Positions 45,661 to 57,301 of a DNA stretch of 64,000 nucleotides are shown piece by piece. This stretch comes from Promerops cafer (taxonomy: Eukaryota; Chordata; Aves; Passeriformes; Nectariniidae). Position 1 is the stretch's first letter. Each line of letters begins with the position of its first letter. Both the position numbers and the translations under genes were made by a program. The notes below the pieces were generated by a model, which had not been told where the DNA came from, made no database searches, and saw only the letters and a list, made by a program, of their open reading frames with translations. The DNA is taken from positions 1-64,000 of the forward strand of contig VZSE01006161.1 in assembly GCA_013398275.1 (NCBI GenBank). Reading direction: 5' to 3'.

Positions 45661-45778
45661 GACCCCGGCCATGATCGGCTGCTCCTTCGTGGTCAACAGG
45701 AAGTTCTTCGGGGAGATCGGGCTGCTGGACCCCGGCATGGACGTGTACGGAGGGGAGAACATCGAGCTGGGCATCAAG
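45661..45778 (+). CDS. GALNT17: Internal coding exon of a polypeptide GalNAc-transferase, probably GALNT17 (partial gene)
   Basis: This is one exon of a Golgi type II membrane enzyme family that moves GalNAc from UDP-GalNAc to Ser/Thr in mucin-type O-glycosylation. The first base completes a split codon; 39 full codons follow, from TPAMIGCSFVV to GGENIELGIK, and the exon ends in phase 0. The segment lies late in the GT-A catalytic domain and holds the Gal/GalNAc-T motif DPGMDVYGGEN. Tyr in place of the usual Trp before GGEN marks the Y subfamily (GALNT8, 9, 17, 18), whose catalytic activity has been hard to show. NRKFFGEIGLLDPGMD agrees with my recollection of GALNT17; GALNT9 has DREYFGDIG-like residues and a V-E-L-G-M ending. 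An AG acceptor precedes it and AAG|GTTTGT follows. 38 of 39 third codon positions are G or C. No stop or frameshift is present. Flanking exons lie outside the window. The family is certain, the paralogue likely. Confidence 0.9.
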
Positions 45779-45784
45779 GTTTGT
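45776..45784 (+). promoter_or_regulatory. 5' splice donor of the GALNT17-like exon
   Basis: The junction reads AAG|GTTTGT. GT and the +5 G are present, but +3 and +4 are T instead of the consensus A/G and A, so the donor is usable but below consensus. The exon ends exactly on a codon boundary here. Confidence 0.8.
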
Positions 45785-47204
45785 GCCACCTGGGCAGCAA
45801 AATGTCACCTCACAGTGCTCGCAGGAACCCGGGCTTTCACTGAGTTGGCCTGAACAGTTACTGGAGTCCTTCAGGGGAGCTGGGAGGTGGTGGCATTCAC
45901 AGCATTTTAATTTCACTTTAAGGGAGAAAAATGACTCGGTTTTGGGGATGAATTTAAATTTTTTCCTTGCATTCCAATCTATGTGACCTGATGCAAAGAG
46001 CTGCTGAAATGAAATGGCATTTCCAGCTTGAACCTGGCTGTGTTGTCACAGTGTTGCTGGAAGTTACAGGGATTTTTAATACCAGGAAAAACACGGTTGG
46101 GTGAACAGTGTTTGGGGGTGGTGGGACTCCTGTGAGTGTCTCAAGAAGACACAAAGCCTGCAAATATCTTCCAGGCATTTAGCATCTGCAAATAAAACGT
46201 GTTCACAAGCACAAGACCTGCCTTGAACAGTGAAACTCTGTAAGCCAGGATTTCAGAGCTGCCTCAGTGCCTCCCCCATGACAACATCCCTTGATTACTG
46301 TGTACAATATTAGATCTGGCTTAGTGATTCAAGTGTTTACACACACTGAAGTGATTCATAAGTGATGAATTCCATGTTCAGAGTAACCTGGGATGGCAGA
46401 GTCTGTGGAGATTCTCCCAGGCATGGTTTGGAGTACACTTCTGCATTAACGAGCTGATAGGGGGAGGCTGGAGACTCCTAACTGGAAAATTGCATTGATT
46501 GTGCTATTGTGAAAATGACAATTCATTGTTCAGATCAGAGATTTACCAGAGGACATTTGCTTTGCTGGCAAGGCACAGGAAGCTTGTTGTTGGCTGTGGG
46601 GAGCAATAATCTCACTTAAACAAGGGAGTGGAAATGAAAGGCTTTCACTGTGCCACAGAGCTCCTCTCCTTGGGAAGTAATTACTGCTCATCCTGCAGTG
46701 GGGCTGGAGAGATCCCTCTCCAAACCAGCTTCTCTCGTGGCTCTCCTGGTTTGTTTGGGTTTGGGATTTTTGGTCTCATTGTGAAGCTGCTCTTCTCACA
46801 ATAATTCAGCTCATTCCCCTGGTTTGGGGGGATTTCATTGAAAATTGCCTTCTTAACTGGAAAAATCAGATGGATGTCTCAGAGAAAGTGGTGAGCATTT
46901 GTCCTCTTCTTGTTCATGTGATGAATTTTTCAGAAAGGCTAATAAGCATCCTTTTGGGGAAAAAAAAAAAAACAACCAAACTTCTCTTCCCCACGTGACT
47001 TTCCCAAGCTTGAGTTTCTAAGCCATACGTTTTCACACTCATGCTGCGTGTTCTGGTCAGGGTTTTTAAATTACTGGTGGTTTTGAGAGCCAAAATACTT
47101 AGCCTGCACAGAAAGTAGAATTTTAAAGATTCTTGAGCTCCAAAAATCTTTTTGTGGGTGTTTTGCTGTTTTGCCTGATAAGAGGCTGGCTGGAATCCCA
47201 AAAG
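45785..47204. other. Intron after the exon, nothing recognised
   Basis: Balanced to AT-rich sequence with an A run at 46960-46972. No repeat end, RNA gene or further exon identified. Confidence 0.5.
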
Positions 47205-47800
47205 TAACTTGGTTGTTTCAGTGATTCCTGGATCAAAAAAGATGCAGAAAGTGTTTCTTTTTGATGATGGTGCAAATGCCATCATCCTTCTGAGAATCCT
47301 GGGGCACTTTTAAATATTTTATGGATGTGATTGTCCCTCTCTCCTCTGCACTGGTGCAGCCTCACCTCAAATCCTGGCAGCAGTTTCGGCACCAAAATAT
47401 CTGAAAAATCTAAAGCCAGACCTGCCCAAAGAACAAAAACTAAGTAATACATCCATTGAGGCTACAGGAAGGACATGGAAAATCTGCAGTGTTTCAGGCA
47501 AAAGCACAAGCTAACCCTGTTATGGGAAATCAAATCGAGGAATCTGAATAACAAATTGAAATAAAGAATTGAGAAGGTTGGGCTGGACTAACCTTGAAGG
47601 GCCAAAGCTGTGTACAAGAGTCCTGTTTTATTCATGTGCCTCGGGGTGGGGGAGTCCCCATCCCTGAGGGGTTTAACAGTGGGGATGTGACACTTGGGGA
47701 CATGCTGCTGGTGGCACTGGTGGCCTTGGCAGTGCTGGGGGCACAGTTGAACTCAAAAATCTCAGAGGAACTTTCCAACCTAAAGAATTTCATGATTCTC
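47205..47800 (+). mobile_element. CR1 LINE, about 600 bp, old subfamily, sense
   Basis: The left part (47216-47345) is related to 8356-8490. gcactggtgcagcctcacct (about 47349-47368) corresponds to the conserved ORF2 end A-L-V-x-P-H-L; stops and indels follow. The right part has gagtccccatccctgagggg, ggggatgtgacacttgggga and a tail aatttcatgattctcta. It is one of the few copies that reaches into the reverse-transcriptase ORF; it is inactive. Confidence 0.82.
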
Positions 47801-48966
47801 TAAGTGCTGTAAAATGAGCTGTACTGTGCCTGTTGTGGAGAAATACCTGGGCCTTATGTTTCTTTCAGCTACTGAGTTCAGGGAGCAAAATGAGAAAAGT
47901 CCTGCAGGAGCCCCTTGAAAAGCCCCTAAAAGCCCCTAAAAAGCCAGCCCAGTTAGTCCCACTCGCAGGGTGGCTCTGGCTCCACAATTCCACTGCTCAA
48001 GGCTCCCATCCTGGGCAGGCTCTGGGTGCTGTGTCCCCTTCTCCTGGCCCAGCTCAACTCCTGCTCTCTCTGAACAACCTCTGGGCCAACTCTTGAACCC
48101 TTTCCTGTTCTGGAGGAGTTTCTGCTCTCATTTCATCAGCCTGGTGCTCAATTCTCATGGCTTCAAAGTGCTGCTGCTGCTGTGGGTCCCTAGCAGCTCC
48201 AGGTGGGAATTTTGGCACAGAGACTTGGTTCCCCATCCCTGCTCCTCCTGCTGGGAAGTTTTCATTTCTTCTGGAGCTGTTTGTGGCCCTGGGTTTCAGT
48301 GAGTGTGACTGCATGGGGGGCTGCCTGTGCTCTGTGCCTGGCTTGTGCTCTGCAGGGAGGCTTAATGGATTTCATGGTTAGTCAGAGACATTCCCTAAAA
48401 AGATGCTCCAGAAAATTGGGTGTATCTGTTGGAATAAAGATGCCAAAGTCTGTGCCATGGCTGCTGCCACGATTTCAAAGTCTGGGATGGGCTGCAAAGG
48501 TTGTTTTCAGAGTATTTTGTGCTTGTGTCATGCATTGCTAATTAAAGTTATTTGAGTTGTCTTTTTGAGATTAATTTAATCAATAGGGATATTATTGCTA
48601 CTTTGATGGTATCATTTGTACAAATTGTCACTTGAAGAAAGCAATTAACTGAGAATGCTTATTAGCTGATCCATCCCACCCCTTATTTGTGCAGTAGGAA
48701 TTGATTATTGGATTCATTAAGTCAAGCACAATTCAGGGATCCCTTTGAGGTTTAACCACTGACTTGAGCTGCTTTTACTGCTGCTGTAAATTGGCTGAGG
48801 GTCAGCTTGGAGCCTTAAAAGTATTTCTAGAAGAAAAGCATGGCATCTCCTCTTAATATCCCAGACTTTTTCCCCCCAGATTTGTCCTCTAGATACAACA
48901 ATGCAGATCACTGGTGCTGCCAAGCCAGAGGATTTATGGAGCACATGGAGTGGCACTCCCATGGCA
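47801..48966. other. Intron; AT-rich block 48535-48680
   Basis: No gene recognised. 47915-47945 holds three ~10-bp AAAAGCCCCT units. The AT-rich block 48535-48680 (gagattaatttaatcaatag) is complex and possibly regulatory, without direct support. Confidence 0.45.
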
Positions 48967-49390
48967 TGGGAATCACGGACTCATGGAATGGTTGGGTTGG
49001 GAGGGATGTTAAAAACCATCTCATCCCACCCCTGCCATGGCAGGGACACCTTCCACTGTCCCAGGCTGCTCCAGCCCCAGCGTCCAGCCTGGCCTTGGGC
49101 ACTGCCAGGGATCCGGGGGCAGCCCCAGCTGCTCTGGGCACCCTGTGCCAGGGCCTGCCCACCCTGCCAGGGAACAATTCCCAATTCCCAATATCCCATC
49201 CATCCCTGCCCTCTGGCAGTGGGAGCCATTCCCTGTGTCCTGTCCCTCCATCCCTTGTCCCCAGCCCCTCTCCATCTTTCCTGTGGCTCCTTCAGGTCCT
49301 GTAAAGCCACAGTGAGGTTACCCCAAAGCTTCTCTCTTCTCCAGGCTGAACAATCCCAATTTTCCCAGCCCTTCCTGAGTGCTCCACGTG
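48967..49390 (-). mobile_element. CR1 LINE, about 420 bp, young type, antisense
   Basis: Reversed tail gaatcacggactcatggaat, then cccctgccatggcagggaca, gcactgccagggatccgggg, ccctctggcagtgggagcca and up to the ORF2-end segment at cttctccaggctgaacaatc. About 12 differences from 51050-51300 over some 260 aligned bases, counted by eye. Confidence 0.93.
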
Positions 49391-50989
49391 GGGCTTTAAA
49401 ATAACAGGGTACAACAAGGCCATATTGTTGTTAGAGGGGATTTTAGCAATCAGAGCCTCTCCTGCAGCTGCTCAGGACAAAAGTGACCCCCCTGCCCTGG
49501 CAGGGACATCAATCCTCCCGGGGGTACCCCGGCTCAGTCCCCTCAGTTTCAGAAGCCCTCCAAAGAGATTTAGTGACCTTTCACTGGGACACATCTCCAG
49601 CCATGAAGGAACCTCTTTTGTTGCTATGAGCGTGATTATTCACATGCTGAAATATTGAGAGGCTCAGGCAAAAGAATAAAAGGAAAACTGTCAAAGAGGT
49701 GTGTTTAAATTCCACACAGGAGCCTGACTCTCTGCATCCAGAGACTCAAACCCTTCTCTTCCTGCATGCATTTGCCATAAAATTCTGTTGTGTCTTTCTG
49801 TTAAGAAACAAACAGTGAGGGTGTTCTGAGCAAGCAGCTCTTTCAGCATCTGTGGGGCCTGAGGTGAGGGCTGGGCAGCCTGGATCCCACGGGAGCAGAG
49901 GGAGGATGGCAGAGCTGCCAGCTGGGAGGAAGATGCTTTGATCATTTCTCTCCTCTGTTTTTATAAAAATAAATACACTGCAAGCACAGACTGGCCTCGC
50001 CAGCCTCGCTGGGAATGGACTCCATGTGCCTTTACATGGCATTGTCATGGGGAATGGTGGGTGGGGGTATAATGGGGGCACAGAGATTCCATTGCTGGGT
50101 GGGGCTTTGCCTGGGTTTGTGCTTGTGTGGAACCTACATCTCAAAATAGTTAGTGCCTGTCACCAAAATGGAACAAGCATCCCTGGTTAGGGTGGAATTT
50201 GTTTTTATAATGTCACATTTTGCCTCTGCCACGTGTCCATGGAGATGGGGTTTGCTGGGATTTTTATCATCCTGCAGTGTCTCTGTCTCCCTCTCAGTGC
50301 TTCTGATTAAGGAATTACAGTCTGGGAGCAGGCAGAGGGAGCTGACAGCAGGCTGCACCCCAAATCCTCCCTGAGCACCCTGTCCACCAGTGCCTGGTGT
50401 GAATCCCAGTGTTCCCAGGGGCTGCCTCCTCCCCTGGCACACCCAGGGGTGCAGGGTATGGGATCCAGGAGTTGGGGATATGCATTGTTTGGAAACCAGG
50501 AGGCTGAAAAGCCTGTCATTCATTCCTGGGAAATTTATTAGGCTTTCAGGGTTCACAGGAGTCAGGGATGAATCCAGGTCCTTGTGGGCTTTTTCCCCAT
50601 CTGGCTCTGAGGAGACTGAATGAGCCATGGGATGCCTGGTGCTGCAGGGAAGGGCTTTTCTGGGCAGTGTGGGAACGAATCAGCTCCCATCTCTGAGGGA
50701 TGGCCTTGGAGGAGCACACCCACAGCTGGCTGCAGGTGCCTCCCAGGGTCTGTTTGTGATGGCTGCAGGAGGTGTGGGCACACCTGGCTGCAGGGAAGGA
50801 GGAAATGTGCCCTGGGCAAGCTGAAGGCTTTGGGGTAGAATTCCCAGGGATTTCACTGTCTGGGACTGTGTACTGTTCAAACAGCCACTCTTCGACATCC
50901 CTGAGGAGCTGAGATCTTCCCAAAATCAGTCAGCTGGAGGTGAAGCAGAGGCAGTGGAGGGGATGCTCAAGCAGGGCTGTTGGCAGGGG
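49391..50989. other. Intron between two similar CR1 copies
   Basis: Unique sequence, no gene recognised. It would be removed if the two flanking CR1 copies recombined. Confidence 0.55.
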
Positions 50990-51480
50990 AATCACAGGAT
51001 CATAAAATGGTTTGGATTGGAAGGGACCTTAGGGATCATCTCATCCCACCCCTGCCATGGCAGGGACACCTTCCACTGGCCCAGGCTGCTCCAGCCCCAG
51101 TGTCCAGCCTGGCCTTGGGCACTGCCAGGGATCCAGGGGCAGCCCCAGCTGCTCTGGGCACCCTGTGCCAGGGCCTGCCCACCCTCCCAGGGAACAATTC
51201 CTAATTCCCAATATCCCATCCAGCCCTGCCCTCTGGCAGTGGGAGCCATTCCCTGTGTTCTGTCCCTCCAGGCCTTGTCCCCAGTCCCTCTCCAGCTCTC
51301 CTGGAGCCCCTTCAGGCCCTGCAAGGGGCTCTGAGCTCTCCCTGGAGCCTTCTCCTCTCCAGGTGAGCACCCCCAGCTCTCCCAGCCTGGCTCCAGAGGG
51401 GCTCAGCCCTGGAGCAGCTCCGTGGCTTCCTCAGGACTTGTTCCACGTCCTTCCTGTGCTGGGGCCCCAGAGCTGCTCTC
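50990..51480 (-). mobile_element. CR1 LINE, about 490 bp, young type, antisense
   Basis: Reversed tail aatcacaggatcataaaatg, ttggaagggaccttagggat, then the young core and continuing past the ORF2 end to ttccacgtccttcctgtgct. The longest young-type copy in the window. Confidence 0.93.
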
Positions 51481-53269
51481 CCTCCAGCAGGGAATGAAAC
51501 TCTGTGCTCACCTATCAGGGAAAGAATTGGTGGAGTTAGAGCAAGATGTGGAAAAAGCAACAGGGGAACCACTAAAAACTGGAGAAATTTTATTTATCAG
51601 CCCTGGGAGTTGTGTCTGGCACTGATCTGTGGGATGGGGCTGTGTGGGGATGGATCAGCTCTCCCTCTTCCCTCTCCAGGCACAAGGAGCATGGAGCAGC
51701 TACTCCAGCCCTGCTGATGCCTTGCAGGATCTTGGAGACTCCTGCAGTTCAGCAAACATCAAAAAAAAACCATCAAAAGAGGTTGAAACAATCAAACAAA
51801 AAACCCCACAACTCAAACTTGCCAGCGATGCAAACTCAAAGCCAGTATTTTATAAATACTTTATCTGTCAGACACCAAAATCCAGTTAGAAATTGGGGCT
51901 TAAAGATGTTTCCAAATAAAAATCAAGTTAATTTGGAGGGAAGTAAGGCTAGGGTAGGACTGACCTTGGAAAAGCTCTTAGAAATACCAATACACCAGGA
52001 ATACACAACTTCCATCTGTTTATTTGTACCTATACCCCTGTTAGAGGAGATTTTGCTCTTCAGAGTGATTGTGGCATGGTTGGAAGAAATATTTCCACCC
52101 CTGAACAATATCCAATCACTGCCTGCATTTACTTTAAGAGCAGGAATCAGCACAAGTGTGAGTTCAGCTCCGAGGTCTGGCATTTGAGCTGTCAGCTCAG
52201 GACTTACGGTGGGTGCTCGAGGGTCCTTTAGCTGAAGCTCTGCTCTCATTTTCTAAACTGGTAAAATGTTTTTCATCCCAACCTTCTCCATGGAGATGGA
52301 GCTGTGTTTGGATTGTTTCTGAGCAGGAGGTGCTGGGGTTGTGCCTGTCCCTCCTTGGGAAGGGGGTGGCAGGAGGCTCCCAGCTCGCTTCCCCCCTGAT
52401 AGCAAAGGATTTGTCATCCCTGTTATCTGCTGGCAGATGGGACAGGTAGAGCAGGGAGAGAGGACTGATATTTTCACCCCAGCTGATCCTCCAGTTGTCC
52501 CTGACAAGTTGATTTTTATGCTGGGAAGACTCTGATCATCTTTGCTGGGAAATGTGATGGCTCTGCCCGTGCAGTAACGGTGTGAGAGTCACTGGTGGGT
52601 GAAGAAATCCATTTCAGGACTCAGCCATGCCTTGTCACTTGAAACTCTGGCAGGTGTCAGCTTTTTACAGATTTTCCTGGGATTGGTGCCTCTGGCAGGC
52701 AGTGGTTGGGATTTGTCAGGGTTGGTTTAACACTGGGCCATGGTCAGAGCCTGGATGGTGAAATGCAGATGTGGAGAGCAGGAAGAGCATCCCTGTGGCT
52801 GTTGGGCTCTGGGGAGCGAGGACAAGGGGCTGGGCAGGTTCAGGATTTGGCAAAGTTTGCTTTCTCTGTGCCCTTCACCAGTGGGTCTCAGAAACCCTGA
52901 GGGAGCTCCTGCCGTGCTCAGCTTTGGTCTGACTCTGCTCCTCCTCCTCAGCAGCACTCACCCATGTTGCTCTTTCCACTGCATTTTGGTGAGGTTTGGA
53001 TTTCTCCTGCTGTAGGATTTGGCTCCCACTGACTCTCCACTGAGGCTGCTCCAGGGACTCCTCAGGCAGGTGCTCCCTCCCCTGCCCACACCCAGGCTGG
53101 GGACACCAAAGACACCTCCAGTGTCCCCAGGACAGCTGCTTTTTGGTTTTCCATCCCACACTGTTTTCTTGGGCATGACTTCCATCACTTTAACTTCTCC
53201 TGGGCTTCCAGCTCTCCATCCTCTGTGGGGAAAGAGGTGGCAAAGGAGGCACCTGAGTCCCCCTTTCAC
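51481..53269. other. Intron, no gene recognised
   Basis: A-rich patch at 51765-51830. Otherwise balanced sequence without repeats or coding signals. Confidence 0.5.
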
Positions 53270-53435
53270 TGAGTGCCACGTGTTCCTCAGACAGCTCCAG
53301 GGCTGGGGACTCCAGGCCTCCCTGGGCAGTTCCAGTGCCTGACAGCCCTTCCCAGGAAGCAATTCCTCCTGATGTCCAAGCTGAGCCTCTCCTGGTGCAG
53401 TGTGAGGCTGTGCCCCTGCTCCCTGGGAGCAGAGG
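53270..53435 (-). mobile_element. CR1 LINE internal fragment, older type, antisense
   Basis: gtgccacgtgttcctcagac, ctccctgggcagttccagtg, cctgacagcccttcccagga, gtccaagctgagcctctcct match, in order, the antisense of the ORF2 end of older CR1. The 3' tail part is not present to the left. Confidence 0.75.
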
Positions 53436-55318
53436 CTCCCTGGCAGTGCTGACTGGGATGCTCAGGATCCCCTTCACCTGCCTCCCCAGGGATCCCTCAG
53501 AGCTGCCCCATCCAGGACTTGTCCCCAGCCACTCCTTGCTGGTGTGGGCAGGATTCAGGGACTTCCCTGCAGCAGGAGCTGCCATGGGGGGTGCCAGCAG
53601 GGAAATAAATCACTTAAATTCCATCTTGCCAGCATCCTGCAAGGCACACTGCTCCCCTTCTGTATTGGCCCCCTGGGTCCTGGGCCAGCCCTTCCTGTCC
53701 CCATTGCCTGGGCCGTGGCCACACTTCCAGCCCTGAGATTTCATTACTGTGGGATGATGCATGAGCTGGAGCAGCCCTGCCTCCCCCCGTGCCTGGAGGC
53801 TGCAATTTGGTCAGGAATTGCTGAGCTGCAGCAAAGTTAGGCCCTCTGGAAGCTGTTTTATAGCAGCTCTCCCTGGAGGACAACTGTCCTCCAAAGTACT
53901 CCTGGGTGCCTGAACAAGCACTGAGATCTGCCCTCACTCTTCCCTGTGCAAGGTGAGCATCAGCACATTTGTTCTGTGCGTGTGCTGCAATGTCTGGGAT
54001 ATAAATTACCCCATAAACCAGAAAATCCAGGCTTGTCTCACCCTAAAATCCAGCTCCCAGCAAAACTGAACTTTGTCTTCTGACAAAAAAACGCTCTTGG
54101 GAAATGCCAAGGAAAATGTGACACCAGCAAACGAGGCTCATAATGAACTGAGGTGAGGAATGAGGAGTTTTTTCATCCCATTATATTCCTAAAGCTTTTG
54201 AAAGCTCCCTGCCTGTCATGACTGCAATGCAAGGGGATTTTTTTCTGCCTTTTTATCTGTCCTTTCTTATGAGCAGACTCACTTGTGATGCACCTGCTGG
54301 GGCTGTGGGACACACAGGTCCTTTCCCACCTCAGCCAGAGCCACCAAGTTGATTTAATCCCTTTTCTGCTGTCTGGTGACTCAGGCAGGGCAGGAGCAGC
54401 CCTGTCTCACTGAGTGTTGGCTTCTTCCAGGGATAAGACTCTCTCCTCATTGACTACAGATTTCCCCTAAGTTCGAGGATTATTCCTGGTAAGATGCAAT
54501 CAATGCTGTTGCACTCCTGTGATTTTCAACCCAAAACCTCAGAGTTCAAAATTCCCAAGCAGCTTTTGGTGTGTTTGGGGTCTCTGTGAGGCTTTGTTGT
54601 TGTCCTCTCTCAAGGACTTTGAAGTCGAACTGTTTATTTTTACAAACAACCCCCCGTTTTCCACGAGCCCTGGCTGCAGTCGAGGCTCTCCGAGCTGGTT
54701 AAGCTGCATTTCCTTCTCTCCTGAACTCCTCCTGGACAGGGCACGCAGCTGAAGGCAGCTGACAGCCGGATGGATGGCAAGGACAGACTGACAGCGTTTC
54801 CCTGCCCACATCCATCCCAGCCCTGCAGAGTCAGCAGAAGTGTGGTGACAATAGCAGAGCTTGTGACCCAGCATTGTCCCAGCCCTGGGGGACGCAGCTG
54901 CACTGCCAGGTTCGGGGAGACCTTTCTGCCCTGCCTCCTCCTGCCTCCCCTACCATCCCATGTGGCAGGGTCCACCAGCATCTCCTCCTGGACACCCCTT
55001 GGACACCCAAATCCCTTGGACACCCCAGTCCTTGCTTTGAGGTCCCTTGTGTCCCTGTGTTTAGTGTCAGCCCAGGGCCAGGCTGGATGGCCCGGGCCAT
55101 TCCCAGCCCCCAGCGCTCCCCAGATCCCAGGGTTTGTGTCCCTGCTCCTGCCCCTTGCCTGAGCAGTGGCTGGATGTGCTCCCTGCTCTCTCCAGCTCCA
55201 CGTGTGGTGTGCAGAGCAGGGCTGGCAGCTCTGGGTGCACGATCCTGCCTGGCTCCAGGGCTTTGGGAAAGGCTCTGGGAGATCCCTGTGGGATTGTGCC
55301 ATGTCTAGCCCGTGGCTC
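53436..55318. other. Intron, no gene recognised
   Basis: GC-rich at 53436-53790 and 54760-55318, AT-richer between. The 336-codon minus-strand frame that spans the right half and runs into the LTR is rejected as a gene. Confidence 0.5.
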
Positions 55319-55324
55319 TGTCCC

Positions 55325-55829
55325 TGTCGCGTCGACCTGCCTCCACTGCCCGGATGGGCAGCAGCGCACCCCCGAGGAGCGAGCAGGAATAGGCTGCAGT
55401 GCAGAACTGACAACGCAGGTGACAGAAAAATGGACCTTTGAGCAGCAATCTGGAGAACAAGGTTTATTGAAGGAGAGGAAGGAGACACGTATGAAGGAGC
55501 CAAAGGCCGCCACAGCAAAGGCAGGAGGTCTGAGGGAGCACAGGGTTTTATACGGAGCGTCCAGGGGCGGATCTGAGGGTTAGGGTCCAATAGGATTAGG
55601 GGTGACATAACCAAGGACCAATCAGGGAAGAGGGGTGGGCACTGCGGCAAAAACGGGCCAATGGGGTATGGGAGTGGGGGAACTTTCCAGAAACATTACA
55701 ATGGCACCTGACGGACAGGCCAACAGGGCCAGCCGGGGCGCAAGAATTAACACATTCATAAACTCCGTAACTCAAACTCCAGACGGGGTGCGTGGCCTTG
55801 GGATAATGGGGGACCTAGGAGTGCCCCCA
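55325..55829 (-). mobile_element. Solo LTR of an endogenous retrovirus, ERVK-like, with 6-bp target duplication
   Basis: A 505-bp element runs from TGTCGCG to GCCCCCA on the + strand and is bounded by identical TGTCCC hexamers at 55319-55324 and 55830-55835. Six-base duplications are typical of beta-like (ERVK) retroviruses. On the minus strand its parts come in LTR order: three ATTGG (inverted CCAAT) boxes at 55658-55662, 55618-55622 and 55587-55591, a GC box at 55564-55570, TATAAAA at 55546-55552, and AATAAA at 55463-55468, leaving about 138 bp of R/U5 after the signal. No internal retroviral sequence or second LTR is present, so it is a solo LTR left by recombination between the two ends. 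Confidence 0.88.
55546..55662 (-). promoter_or_regulatory. LTR promoter elements: three CCAAT boxes, GC box, TATA box
   Basis: Read on the minus strand, ATTGG boxes spaced about 40 and 31 bp apart lead to a CCGCCCC GC box and then TATAAAAC. This spacing is what NF-Y, Sp1 and TBP sites show in compact retroviral promoters. Transcription would run leftward, antisense to the host gene. The motifs are seen; activity is inferred. Confidence 0.65.
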
Positions 55830-57214
55830 TGTCCCAGACAAAGCCTTGAGCTCGCTGTGCTTGGTGTGCTGTGTTCAGGTGGGGTTTGTGTGCCCGCAGC
55901 TCGGCTGGGGTAGGAACTGCAGCACGTGGCTGTCGGAAGGGCGTTGGCATCCTCGGGCTCTGCCAGGAGCCCAGCAGCTCGTTTGGTCCTCTCAGGTTCA
56001 CTGGCTCCCTTCTCCCACAGCCTTCCCAGCCCTGGCAGACCTGAGGGGCTGCTTCAGTGCAACAAGGAGGAGAAAGTTCCCAAATTCAGTGGGAACTCAT
56101 CATTTCTCTCCTCCAGCCATCCTGGAGAATCTCTCCTTTCCTTCCATGAGCAGGAGGAGCCTGGCACTGAGCGTGTGTCCCTCGATGTGACACCGCTGAG
56201 CCTTGCCCTGAGCATCCCTGAGATAACAGTGGGAACAGCTGGACAGGATTTACATTTCCCTGTGCATTTATCCCTGTCTGGAGTGTCCTTGTGATGCCCA
56301 CACAGGGAGCTCTGTGGGGCTCCTTCTGAGCAGCATTCCCAGGCGGAGCTCCCTGGGAGGGGAATTCCCTCGCAGCAGTGAACCTTCTGGTGATCTGTTA
56401 TTCACAGCCAGGCTGTTGGCTCGGAGATGATCTGATGGCTCTGATGCACCTCTGCCTAAGGCCTGAGAGGTGTTCAACCTCTTTTATCTCTCTCCTGACT
56501 CCAGGGTTTCCTCAGGAGTGCCTCAGCAGGGAAGGTGCTGCTGCTGGAGCTCCTCAGCAGTCTCCTCCTGCTGGAGCTCACCTCCAGCCCATCCTGCCTC
56601 ACATTCCAGAAGGATTCAGTGGTGCCTCAGCCTTCCTTGGCTTTGGCTGAGAACTCTGCCACTAAGGCACTGGATGCCATGGAACTGCAGGATCTCTTGG
56701 GGCTTTTCTGCTCTAGGATTGGAGCAGCATTTCCTGCCTCTGCCCGAGCTGGTTGGAAGCTGCTGCTGCAGGAGGCAGATCAGAAGATGAAATTAAATTC
56801 CACCTCTGACTGCCCAGGCTGGGATCCAGCAGAGCACTTAACTTCCAGCCACCTGGGCAGCCCTTTTAATTTTAGTGGTACTGTTTCACCTGCATAAGTG
56901 CAGTTCTGGATCGAGGCCTCTGGAGCTGAACTTGAGCCATAAGGGTTAATATTTCCAGAATTAAATTTTTCCTTGGAATAAGGTGTTGTTCCTCATCCCT
57001 GCCCCTCCAAACAGTGCTTCTGTTTGATGAGATAATTAACTCATCTGGCTTTAAAATACAAGTACATCCTTCTTGCCTTTTGTCATGTGTCACCACCTTC
57101 TCAGGAGTTATTATGTCTTACTTGCACAGAAAATACAGAAGGAGGGAAGTGAACCTGTTCAGTGCTTGAATTTATACCCAAAGCCTCAGTACCAAACCCA
57201 TTATTTAATATTCA

Positions 57215-57300
57215 TCTACAGACACAAAATATGTGTTAATTAACCAAAGTGCTGCTAGTGGGCATATGCAAATGAAGTGGCATCAATCAGTCCAGGATCA
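57215..57300. other. AT-rich block with a perfect octamer motif
   Basis: ATGCAAAT at 57266-57273, the consensus octamer of POU-domain factors, sits in gggcatatgcaaatgaagtg with TTAATTAACC at 57235-57244 nearby. A single octamer is expected by chance once per some tens of kilobases, so the support is weak. Confidence 0.3.
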
Positions 57301-57301
57301 C

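Noticed and set aside
45251..45916. 221-codon open frame antisense to the GALNT17-like exon
   Set aside because: It is the mirror of the GC-rich exon and the LTR's U5; absence of stops follows from the high GC3 of the sense strand.
54640..55650. 336-codon open frame on the minus strand, the longest in the window
   Set aside because: It runs from the solo LTR into GC-rich intron, has low-complexity Pro/Ser/Arg composition and no recognisable domain. Not a retroviral gene either.
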